Source of the DNA: Numida meleagris
Taxonomy: Eukaryota; Chordata; Aves; Galliformes; Numididae
Length of the DNA: 64,000 nt
Assembly: GCF_002078875.1 (NCBI RefSeq)
Contig: NC_034421.1
Span: 7,586,365 to 7,650,364, forward strand
Direction: 5' to 3'
Below, one piece after another: positions 24,801-35,500 of this stretch. Position 1 is the stretch's first letter. The number at the start of each line of letters is the position of its first letter. The position numbers and the translations under genes were made by a program. The notes under the pieces were generated by a model. The model did no database searches. It was not told the DNA's origin and worked only from the letters and a program-made list of their open reading frames with translations.

Positions 24801-27515
24801 GTGCTTATAATCTATTTTGCTTTCTACTTTTGCACAATCAGATACTAACATGCTAAAAAGCCCTTCCGACAATCTCAGGACATGATGTGATACTTGGCTA
24901 ATGATAATGGATGACCTCCTACTTGATCATTAAGGAGACCAAAACACCTTCTTGGCATACAAGCTCAGCTAAAAGTCAAGGTTGAGGGTCTCTTGGACTT
25001 AGAGATTTAAACCCATGTATATTTTGAGTTGTTTCTTGTAGATAAACTAGAAGTGCAAGTATGCAGCAGTCCCTAAAGGATGGTTAAAGTGGCATAGAGG
25101 TTAAGCTATTTTTCACATACTTCCTAGTAGTCAATACATAAAATATCAATATAGGCAAACTATAGAGAAAGTAGTGTCTGTAAAACCTTGGCTCAACCAT
25201 CCTCTTCTTTCTTTTATGCTGGTAACACAAAAGCTAGTCTCTTACCTCTTCCTTTCTGCCTTGACATACATTTATTATGCTCCATATGCATGTTGTTCTC
25301 AGAGAAACAGAACACATGTTGCCCATACGATAAAATATTTGTATAGGATAGACTCTAATAAATGGACGATGACATATGGCAGAATTTATCTGAATGTGGT
25401 GAAACTAGCACACTAAAATACTGCCTGAAGAGGTAGTTTACATCAAACAGTGCTAAACAAATGCATAAATAGCTCAGTACATATAATGAGTAATAAACTA
25501 GTACTGATTTTGCAACACATAGCGTTCCTCAGAAACCTTTGAGAAGACCAGGCTAGAAAAATTAAATGCAAAAGGCAAACAATCTTATACCCACAAGATG
25601 TAGGGAACCACATAAAATAAGCTTCTACTGCAGTCTTTCTAGCAGAAGTGTTGGGTTTTCACCTCATCAGTGTGCTATACTGTCAAGACAATGCAAAACA
25701 ATTTGATTTTAAAGCATTGTTTTCTCACCTCAGGGCTAAAGTCCTCTCCTGCCTTAACGTTCCCACACCAGCTGCTTTCTTTCAGCCACTCTACAATTTG
25801 CACAATGGGAATTTTAAGGTAAGATGTTTCATTTATTTCTTATGATCTTCAGTTAAAGGGAGGTTGGTTGTTTTTTCCTAGGACTAATCATTCTGTCTCC
25901 CAAGCAGTGCTACCAACACGTGGCTTTGGTCTTCCTGGGAGTTGATGGTTTCTCAATTTCCTGTCTCTGAATACTAACTACACCACCAGAGTTGCTGTCT
26001 AGATTCTGTCTCCTTAGAAATTAAATCCCTCCAGTAACTCCTTCCTTATCCATCCACTATTTGTGCTTTTTCTGTGTCCACAGAATTTTTCCACATATCA
26101 CCAAAAACTGATACTTTCAGTATCCCCTTTGTTGAGCCGTATAACACTGGTATCCAAGTACAGCGTTCAGAGGTTACTCTGGTTTAATAAATCATTTCTC
26201 TTTCATAGAGAACCAAGTATTTTATTGGTTAGGTTGAAACAGTGGGATCAAGGAAACCCCAATCTCTTTCCCAACTGTGAGGCTTCTCCCCTGTACCAGA
26301 TTAACATTGCTGCCTTCTTTCTGTAGGTTCCCCCTCCCACCTTTCCTGATATCTAAGGTATGTTTGAATGGTCTTACTATCGACCATTCATGTACCTTCT
26401 GTATTGAGAGCGTTTCTGAAAACTAGCACTAAATCTTAGAGGGGGGGGGGGGGGAAAAAAAAAAAAAAAGAGGCTTCAGTCTTTATGGCTTTGACACCAT
26501 GCTGGCTTCATGTAACCTGTTCTACCAGAATGATAACCCATTTCTACCTGAAAGGAGATTGTGACAAGATTTGGGGGGGGGGGGGGGGGAAGAAAAAAGC
26601 AAAGACAGAACAGATCTGTTTAATGAAAGCAGCAAAAGTCAAGAAGCATCACTAGTGTATTTAACTTCTCTCATCTTCCATCTTCTGATACACATACTGA
26701 ATATGAAAGGTGCATGCTGCCTTTGCAAAGCCAAAGGAATACAAGCAGCATGTAGTACATTATGGAAGTGAGATCTTGAAAATTTATTATGAAATCTTCC
26801 CTCATGAAAATTAAATGCTACCCCTACCCTATAACTTACATCTTGTCTATTAGATTTGCCCTAAACCTGTGGATTCTTGTGCCAAAACCATACAGATAGA
26901 ACAGTTAGTTTGAAAATTCCACCTCTGAGCAAATTGTCCTGAACTTGCTGATCCTTTCACTAGGACTGGGTTGGACCTAATGAGCCTTGTATCCAACTCA
27001 GAAGAGAAGAGGGAAGCAACTCAAAGAAAGTGACTGCAGATGAAGTTTCTGAGCTAAACATCCAAGAACTGATTTCCCAAATTTCCTTGAAACCTATGGA
27101 AAGCACAAATTTGGTTGCTGCAGAAGAAATATTTGCATTTGCCTCTGGTCCAAGCCAGCAGTATGTCCCCAGCAGGTGTGTAAAAGGAGAAGAGATGGAA
27201 GTCAGGCCAGCAGTATTGGTAACACAAAACCATGCTGATAATACCATTGGCCTGAAAATCTCTGAAAAAATTAAAGCCAACCTTGAGAGCTCTAGCATGG
27301 GAAGGAGTTATCCCTCTCACTTACAGCCTGGAAAGAGTGACTGCCCTATGCTTCAGGAATCTTTGGAAATGGCAAGTGTGTCATTCAGCAGTAGTGACTA
27401 TTGCACCTTGTGTGATAGTGATACTGCTGAAGGTTTGATTCCTGCTGAACTGCTGATGCTCTCTGATGGCAATGGTCTGGTCAAATGTCAGAATGATCCG
27501 AATGACCTTCTCTGA
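21875..27515 (+). CDS. IL9R: Interleukin-9 receptor, 8 coding exons, 481 aa
   Basis: Coding exons: 21875-21953, 22328-22436, 23102-23295, 23804-23940, 24249-24423, 24623-24737, 25734-25818, 26964-27515. All borders are GT-AG and the frame is open to TGA. The product is the IL-9-binding receptor chain, partner of the common gamma chain, signalling through JAK1/JAK3 and STATs. Residues 1-26 are a signal peptide. The ectodomain contains EYSPRQHIKLDPP and LNIQSNI, which closely match mammalian IL9R at the domain junction, then WSDWS at 219-223. The membrane span is about 246-263. Box 1 with flank (NVPTPAAFFQPLYNLHNGNF, 278-297) is nearly the mammalian IL9R text. The tail is shorter than in human; Tyr365 (YVPS) may correspond to the YLPQ STAT-docking site, and Tyr444 lies in SSSDYCTL near the end. 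The start was taken as the ATG preceding a good signal sequence; an acceptor-like TTCTGATTTAG at 21852-21862 suggests a split 5' UTR. Intron phases equal those of IL21R. Confidence 0.93.
22437..23101 (+). other. IL9R: IL9R intron 2 ending in a T20 tract at the acceptor
   Basis: The intron starts GTAAGA and ends with a run of 20 T (23080-23099) that abuts the AG at 23100-23101. The homopolymer forms the whole pyrimidine tract of the exon 3 acceptor. Confidence 0.9.
26441..26469. repeat. G14-A15 homopolymer junction
   Basis: Fourteen G (26441-26454) followed directly by about fifteen A (26455-26469), in IL9R intron 7. Confidence 0.95.
26573..26589. repeat. G17 homopolymer
   Basis: Seventeen consecutive G in IL9R intron 7, about 100 bases after the G14 run. 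Length may be unreliable in assemblies. Confidence 0.95.
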
Positions 27516-28850
27516 GGAATGCTTCCCACAAAGATCTTTGTGTTGCCTTCTCATCTCCCAGTACTGTCTTCACAAATGGCTAAAGTGGTGACTGTGCAGA
27601 TGTTTACCATCATGTAATTAGATTCCCTTTTTAGACCAAGATTTTTGGTCTGGCTTGATGCAGTGTTCCCAAGCTTCAAATCTCCAGAATGAGAAGAATG
27701 GTTCCTAAAATTGCCAACGTCTCAAAGCTGTATCTTAAATCTCTCATATCTGGACAGCCCTTGCATATGAATGTGTCTGCACAGAAATTGAACCAGTTTC
27801 AAGAAGTCTTTTTTGCTTTAAAAAAGTATTCTAAACTGGTAATACTAGTGAAAGTGTCGTGAGAACAATTATATTCAGATACAAACATAAGGAGCAGCAA
27901 GTCAGACTGTGGAAGGGAGAACATAAAACTTAAGAAGATAGAGAAGCAAAAGCAAATAGAGAGATTGAATGTAGTGGGAAATGACAAAAATGAAAAGCCA
28001 AGGAAGATGCTACCTTTGTCCATCAGGCAAGGGCAGGAAGACTACAAGAATTGAGTATGGAGGTGTTGACAGGCTCATGGTTAAAGGGCTGAAATGATAT
28101 TGCATCATCAGACAAAATACTTAATTTTGGAAGCTTCTGCTTTGATACAGCTACTTGAAAACAAAACAAAGGTACTACAATAACAACAAAAGGAGAAGTG
28201 TAGAGAGGAAAAGTATCACAGAAAATGTTACTTGTAGCTAGGAAAAAAAATCTGATTTGCATTTATGTCTTAGGAACAACCAAAGCCTCATTTTTAGTTA
28301 ATGAATGAATATCTACATTTTACTTCTAGGAAAACAGTACATAAAAACCCAATTTTGTCTTTTCACCTTTTATACTTTATTTTTTGGTTATGTTTGACAC
28401 TTGCATTAGATTCAAGCTGCATTTTTTTCACAGCTTCTCCCAGAATCTCTGAACTGTTGAGTCTGATTTTTCCATGAGAGTGTGATATACATCCTGCCAG
28501 TGGAAGATAGAGAACTTTCATTTAGTAAGGAGACGTAACATGGGCTCTGGTCAAGCCTTTCATTTCCTGGGACTACTGAGTGCATGCTATGTCTATCACC
28601 TGCACCAGAACAAAGCCACCAATCTTTTCCCCTTTCTTTACTGTTGAATTTTGGCAGAGGTGTCAGAAGGTATTAGGGTAATATTTGTATGCCATTAAGG
28701 GATTGAAAATATTCTGTGACAAAGGATATGTTTTAGTTAGTATTTTTTTTTTTTCCCTTACCTGCTAAGACAAATAAAGTAAAAGATGTAACACTGTGTG
28801 GTTATTCAGAGGTAAATAAAGAAGAGAAATCAATTCAAAAACTGTTTTTC
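27516..28850 (+). other. IL9R: Probable IL9R 3' UTR with poly(A) signals
   Basis: AT-rich, non-coding sequence after the IL9R stop. The first canonical AATAAA hexamers are at 28773-28778 and 28815-28820, 42 bases apart, which would give a 3' UTR of about 1.3 kb. Transcript ends are inferred. Confidence 0.5.
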
Positions 28851-30510
28851 AGAAGTTCATGTTTGAGAGCTCTGGAAATAGTTTTAAGTCCAAAACCAAA
28901 AACAACCCTATAGTTATGAAAATACCAACTCTACAAATCATTAGTAAAAGCTGACTTGAAAACATAATAGAAATAAGAGAGGAGAGAACTAAATGCCATC
29001 CTTATTTTACAGACCAAACCACTGAGCCAGTGCTGCTCTACCACCATGAGAAGACAAAGAGATAAGAAGGATCATGAGTACAGATATGTTTTACAGCTAG
29101 TAAAGCCAAGGGGGGCTAGCATGGTGAGCTCTCCCATCGTGCCTAGAATGTGGCCATGAGTATAGTTCTACTGGCTGTCCACCCAATATATCTCTGGTTC
29201 ACAGTGATCAGTGTCAGAAACTGTATCTTCACCAGACGTTTTCCTATTTAGTTATCTGCATACTCATTTCAGGAAAGAGTGATGAGAGATCAGATTGTAC
29301 ATTTCTCAACCGTATGGGTATCTGAAAGAGCAGCAAACGAGTCACAAACATTAAGATGTGACGTGTCACGTACTCAGGATGAATTCTCTTCACAGTGTGG
29401 TTTCTGATACATCAAAGGACAGGGAAACTGTCAAATACTGGTGTCTGATAGGCTGAAACATGAAAAGAAGTTGAAGCTTCAGGGCATAAAATCACTGATC
29501 TGCAAACACTTACTGGAAGGAGCTGTGGAAGCAATCTTTTTTTCCTATGGCAGCCACTAGCCAATGGCCAAATAACATCATAAATCTTTTCCTGGTTAAG
29601 TAAACAGATGGGATGAGAGTAATTCCAGAGAAGAGAAGCAGTTTGCTTTTTTTAATCTACTTCTGTTAAATCTGATCAATGGGTAAACAAGGGACAGAGA
29701 ATGTTGGTTACACTCAGCACAATCTTACAGTTTGCCCAGAACACTGTCAAGTCTAGATTCACAGCTCTGTCATTTCATCTTCCCTGTATTGCTGCCTTCC
29801 TGTGAGTCACAAATCTTGTGCTACAGAAGTCTTGATCATCACAAGACCACTGTAGCCCCCCGAATCTCCAAACTCCCTTTAGCAGAAGGTATGGGCTTTC
29901 ACAAAGCCACATGCATTTTCACTTATGCATAATGTTCTTCTAGCCAATAAAATCACCAAGAATTAAAAATAGTCATTTTAGTAGTAATTTAATCTAATCT
30001 ACAGATCTGATCCTGGTAGAGGCACTACTGCAATTCTGAAGAGAGAAGCATTAATCAAGTATGGAGATCTAAATGATTAGTTTTAAAGTGAGAACTGAAA
30101 TATTTGATGGCGTATGTATTTATCTACTGGTGATGGTAACTGGAAAAGAGGAGGTCATCTTCTTGTTATGCTAGAACAAGGCATGAATGCATGAAGCAAG
30201 AGTGGAGAGAAGGTTGCTTTTTTAACAACCTACAAACCAGGGATCAAGATGTAACATAAAACTGCAGACAGGTGAGGGGCTGCCTGTGCTGGGGTTTGCT
30301 GGCTTGCTCCACTGTCTTGGGGCAGTCCTGTCTCTTGCTGCTCCCTTTGCTTTGTACCAACGCTTTTTAGCAGTACCCGCTCCAACGTGTCATTGCCCTC
30401 TGCTGGAAGAGTCCTGTTTTCACAGACTTCCAACGTGTCAATAAGACCTCACAGCATTTCTAAAATGTTTTTTTCTGGTCTACCCTAATCTACTAAGTGA
30501 CTCCTAAATT

Positions 30511-30655
30511 TAGAATCATAGAATAGTTTGGTTGAAGGGGACTTTTAAAGATTATTTATTTCCTACCTCCTCTGCCATGAGTAGGGAACATCTTCCACCA
30601 GGTTAGGTAGTCAAAATTAGAGTTGGCCTTTCCTAAGCTCCATCTCAATTTAGAG
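30511..30655 (-). repeat. CR1 LINE 3' fragment
   Basis: Begins AGAATCATAGAATAGTTTGG, the reverse complement of a CR1 3' end, and continues with a decayed CR1 tail. No coding capacity. Confidence 0.8.
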
Positions 30656-30913
30656 GTCATGTGGCAGGTGAAGGTGAGCAGCCAGCACTGCTGAGGAATG
30701 TATCTGTACTTGTATATGATTCTTTAAAATTACAAAGACATTTCCTGAGTGATGCCGTTGAGGTCATACAGTCTTTCAGAGTAGGAAGATATTTGTAACT
30801 TAATTAGGCAAAAGCATAAGATCTTCATATCAAGGAAGGCTAAGCGGGATTGTATTTATTTATTTATTGAGTAGATACAACAGTATCATGAAAATAAAAG
30901 AATTACAGAAACA

Positions 30914-31312
30914 TTGAATCACAGAATGTCTTGGGTTGGAAGAGATCTTACAGATCACCTAGTTCCAGTCCCTGCTGTGGGCCGGTTTTCATCCACCAGC
31001 TCAGGCAGCCCAGGGCCCCCCCATGGCCTTGAGCACCTCCAGGGATGGGGCACCCAGTTTCTCTGGGCAGCAGTTCCAGTGCCTCACCGCCCTCTGAGCA
31101 AAAAATGCCCTCCTAATATCTAATCTAAATCTGCCCTCTTTCAGTTGAAAACCATTTCCCCTTGTCCTATCTCTGTCTAACCCTGTAAAAAGTCGGTCTC
31201 CCTCCAAGCTACAAGTTCCCTTTAGATACCGGGAGCCAGTGAGATCTCCCCACAGCCTTCTCTCGAGGCTGAACCTGGACATCCTGCCTCCCCCCTCAAA
31301 CGATGTGGGGTA
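30914..31312 (-). repeat. CR1 LINE fragment with reverse-transcriptase C-terminus
   Basis: The left edge reads AATCACAGAATGTCTTGGGT (reverse complement of the CR1 3' end). On the minus strand an uninterrupted frame encodes the end of CR1 ORF2, with the hallmark words [20 protein letters not shown] and AVRHWN. It is strongly 5'-truncated, so only the C-terminal part of the reverse transcriptase protein remains and it cannot be active. Confidence 0.92.
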
Positions 31313-31539
31313 ACGTTTACTTAGCTCTGAGACTGCAAATGAAAGCCTTTCTAACAAAAACTGAACATCAGACTCAGTGAAGTCATACCCAAGGAGAACC
31401 AGACACTGGTGTGTCGGCTTTTTTCCCGCCAAGAAGCCAGATTTTTAAGAATGCCTACAGGGAAATTGCATTTGCTACGCATTCGGGTCTGTGACTGGTA
31501 CAAGGACTCGACTGCCTCAGCGGAAGTTCACAAGCGGAG

Positions 31540-32560
31540 CCACCAACTGCTGCCGGGAGTGCAGGCGGCACTGCGCGTTGTGACGACGCGGCGCGCCGCA
31601 GGAACCACTCAGCCCCAGAAGCAGAGCCTTTCCTGACGTCACCACTGTCGCTCCCACAGCGTCTGTGCATCGGGGAGAAAACCCGGATGTGTGCGCAAGA
31701 CGAAAGCGGGCAAGGCCGCGCGCCCTACCGCCCTCACCCCGGCAGGAAGTGAAGCCGGCAGCGTCCCCAAAACAGCTACGCATGCTCACAGTGACGGAGC
31801 GCTGAGCCTGATGGGAGGCGCTCCGTGCGGGCTTGCACGTGAGTGGCAGGTATTGAGACCAGTAACTTTGCGGGTTGGGCGGAAGTCCCGCCCACAACGG
31901 GGGGGGCATTGTTGTGGGTGACGTCACGGACGGAGGATGCGAGAGCCCCATTGGCTCGGGCTGGGCGGCCGTGCGCCGGGCTCTTAAAGGGCGACGGGAG
32001 CGCGGGCCGCGCCGGCCGGCCGGGCGGGGCCCATGGCGAGCACCAGCAGCCACCTGGTGAGTGCGGGGCGCGGGGCCGGCGCGGCGGTCGTCTGAGACTG
32101 CTGAAGGCCGTAGCGCGCTGGGGAAGGAGTAGGCCCAGGCACCGGGCCCGTCCCAGCCTGGCCGTGAGGGGGCGGGCCGCCCGCGTCCTACACGCTGCCG
32201 GGCAGCGGGGTCGCGGAGGGCTTTTGCGAATGGCCCCGCCGCTCGCCGTCCGTAAGGAAGGCGGCCGGGCGAGCACCGCACTGCCCTGCGCGGGGCCTGC
32301 CTCGGTGCTGCCGCCGCTCCTCCTTCCCCTCCTCGCTTCCCGGAGGTGGGGCGGCGGTTGCGGGCGCTCCCCTCTTCTCCCTGGGACTGGCGGGGCCCTG
32401 AGAGTGCGAAGCGAGAGCGGTGATGGGCGCCCGAGCTCGGCCCGGCCCCGCGGGGAAACAGAGTAGGGCCCGGGCCGGCCGCGGCCTCTTGCTGAGCGGC
32501 GAGCCCCGTTCCGGGTACGGGGCATTGGCGTGGCTTCGCCGGGCCGCCTCCCCAACGCAC
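31540..32560 (+). promoter_or_regulatory. PDPK1: PDPK1 CpG-island promoter
   Basis: A sharp rise in G+C and CpG begins near 31.54 kb and spans the PDPK1 first coding exon. It contains two perfect palindromic CRE sites, TGACGTCA at 31634-31641 and 31919-31926, an E-box CACGTG at 31836-31841, ETS-type CGGAAG at 31880-31885, a further CGGAAGT at 31521-31527 just outside, and an inverted CCAAT box (ATTGG, 31950-31954). No clear TATA box is seen, as is usual for housekeeping CpG promoters. Site functions are inferred from motif match only. Confidence 0.8.
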
Positions 32561-35500
32561 AGTCTGTGTCCCCGCTCTGAGGGAGCCGCCTGCGTGCTCG
32601 GTAATCGACTTTTGTAGCAGAAAAAACCGTGTCGGGGAGACTGAGGGTAATACTGCAACACCCCTTCAGGCAGTTGTTTACGTTCGTCTGAGAACGTGAA
32701 ACTCTTCCATTTTGTGAGTGCTGCTTGACGTGGTGTGGGGTTGCAGCTGAGAAGCAGAAGTAAAAATCGTAAATCTTAATTTGTGTTGTAGATTATACAG
32801 TATAGTTAATACAGAAATTCCATTATAAAAACAGTAGGACTTTTTTGCATGTTTTTTTTTTTTTTTTACTACAGTAACGACCAGCATTCAGTGATGTTAG
32901 TGTAACTAACTGACACCAGTGCATCTCTTATGTGTGTGGATGCTGCTGTGCTTTCAAGTCAGGTCTTCTTTCAAGTGGTTCACTTCTCTGTGCTTCTGTG
33001 AGCTGCCAAGCTCTACTGTAGCAATTTTTTTTTCATGTGAAATTAGTTAAGGAGGGTCTCCTGCACAAGGTCTGGTGAAACTGTGTGCACTAACTTTGTG
33101 CTTAGTGATTTATTCTTTTTAAGGGTGTTACATTTAGTTGTATATACTGGCTGAACATGAGAGTTGATATGTGGAACATCCCTACAGGAGAGGCAATGGA
33201 ATACTGCATGGAGGATTATGGAATAAACCTATATTCTGTTATGAATGGAATTAGTTTTGCTCTTCTCCCACTTGATAGAGCTCCATATAGCTGTTTATTG
33301 CCATTAGAGAAGGCTTATGTTTGTATGAACCTGCTTAAACAGGGAGCATGCTTCCCTTTGTGCTTCTGTCCTTGCTCATTGCTTTTCTGTTTGTTTTTTT
33401 TTTTTACTCCAAATACTTCTGTTTGTGTTCCTTTTCCAAGAGAGAATGAATGAAAAACAAAATTGACAATTGCTTTTGTTTTAAAAAAAAATAAATATAT
33501 ATATATATATATTCAGAGTAACTAAATTTCAATTTCTTCTCTTCCCCCCTGTTTAACGTTTCTCTGCTCAGATGAGTGTGCTGACTGGCATTTGCAGTCA
33601 GAGGTGGTTTGATTCAGCTAAGCTTTTTGTAACTCAGATGATATCAAATATGGGAGATGCAGTGTTTCTGAAACTGTAAGCAAGATACAATTAATACAGT
33701 CTGTGTGATGAAATCAGTGACATGAGTGAGTTCTGTGATCATTTTACAAGAAGTGCAAAAGTTAGGGGGTGGGGAGGTAGAGCACAGCTTTGGAAGAAGT
33801 ATTCCAGCATTCCTGTGCCAAAACAGTTAGCTTTTGTATTCATGGCTTATGGAGGTAATTACCTATAATGTTCTTTTTTGAAGCTGTGATGCTAAGGAGA
33901 GAATTGCATTTTTAACAAGGAAACAATTTTAGCACTGCTTTAGTTGTAGGTGTCAGTGTGGTCATAGTTATCTACTGTTTGTGCCATTATAAGCATCTTG
34001 AGATTTTTTTATTAACAAGTTTTCTTCCTCTTGAAATGAAGGTCTGGAAGAATTTGTCTTTCATTTCAAGGCTGTCTTCAATGGAAGGCCTAGCAATTAC
34101 TACAGTGCAAGTTCCATTCCTCTAGTGTATCTGTCCTGATAAAACCTGTAGTGTAGTCACAGATATGTTTGAACAAAACTGTTAACGTGTTGTTTTGTCC
34201 CCTCATAGAGCTAACATGAACTGTATTTTTCACAGAACTAGTTTCTTAATCAAGTTCTGCATCTTCGCAAGGATTTGGACTAGGCTATAGTAAGAATTCT
34301 GATTGTAGTTATTTGTAGGTATAAAACTTTCAGAGAAGCTCAAAGGCTGTTTTCCTGTACACCTATCTACATAATATCTTATCCTGGGTTTTCAGCATAG
34401 GGCTATGACTGTTCTTTATCATTCATGCATAGGCTTTTAACTAGGATAAGTTTTCTGTAAATCTCTTCCCAAAGCAGGCTTCAGGAGTAGAAAATAATAA
34501 AAGAAACAGATATTGAGAATTAAAGATGGTGCTCAGAGATGAAAAATAGAATATACTCTTTAGGTATTACTGTTTCTTACATAGGAAGTGTTGATAGCTG
34601 TTGGAAAGGAGACAATTCAGAAAATAATCTGTATAATAGCAATGATTGAAAAGCGAATCCAGTGTGTGGGTAGGTTTGTTTTAGTCCATTTCTTAAGCAA
34701 AACATCCTTTGGGTAATTTGTTCTGTCTTAAAATGCTAGAAGCAATATCAGCTTCATATAGCTGTTGTAATTTTGCAAGTACATCATGCTGAACCTTCTG
34801 AAACACACTGCAGACTGGGGCTTATCACACTACTGTAAAGCTGATCAGCTGCAAGTGAGCATTGAAGGAAGTCTTGGAAAGGGATGCTGATTGCTGAAGT
34901 ACTTGCAGGAGTTCTGCTGCACAAAACCAGGAGTGCAGTCACCTTGTTTTAGGCTGAGAAAAGTAGTAAACTCGCAAAGTAATAAAAACAGATTTGATCT
35001 ATGAAGATGTGAAATAATTTTGAAATCTATTTTTAGCACTGAACTTGTATCTTACCTACTTTCTTTTAGAATAGCTGTCTGAATTGCTGTAAAACTGGCA
35101 CGTTTATGGCCTCAGATAAAGTCAGAGTGAGAAATTACTTTTCAATATGGGAAGAATAAAACATAGTCAGAAAACAGTGTAGAAGATAATCCTACTCCAA
35201 ATTCCTCATATTGGAGCTTTCTAAAGAATTTGTATAAAACCAAGTAATTATTGTCTGTGATATTTCAAGTGGGAAAACTTTTTTTGCAGGGTGCCAGGTT
35301 AGATTATGTATCTACAGTTTAAAAAAAAGCACGGGTGGGGGGTACTGAATTCCTTCCCCTCTTCCCTTTTTGACACCTTGTTTGCAGGTAAGCTTGTGCG
35401 AAGTTGCCGAGGTCTGTGAAAGGACTGATCACAGCATGCACTAAGCATTGAAGTTGAGACTTCTTTTTGTGTTAAAAAAGCAAATTACAAATGCTTCACT

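Larger units (their letters stand above)
28851..31540. other. Intergenic region between IL9R and PDPK1
   Basis: No coding exon is supported here. It contains two minus-strand CR1 pieces (30511-30655 and 30914-31312). The right edge merges into the PDPK1 CpG island. Confidence 0.65.

Noticed and set aside
31517..32560. 347-codon minus-strand open frame (and a 259-codon one) across the PDPK1 promoter
   Set aside because: Stop codons are rare in CpG-island DNA. The translation is low-complexity Arg/Pro/Ala/Gly with no domain, and it covers promoter sequence.
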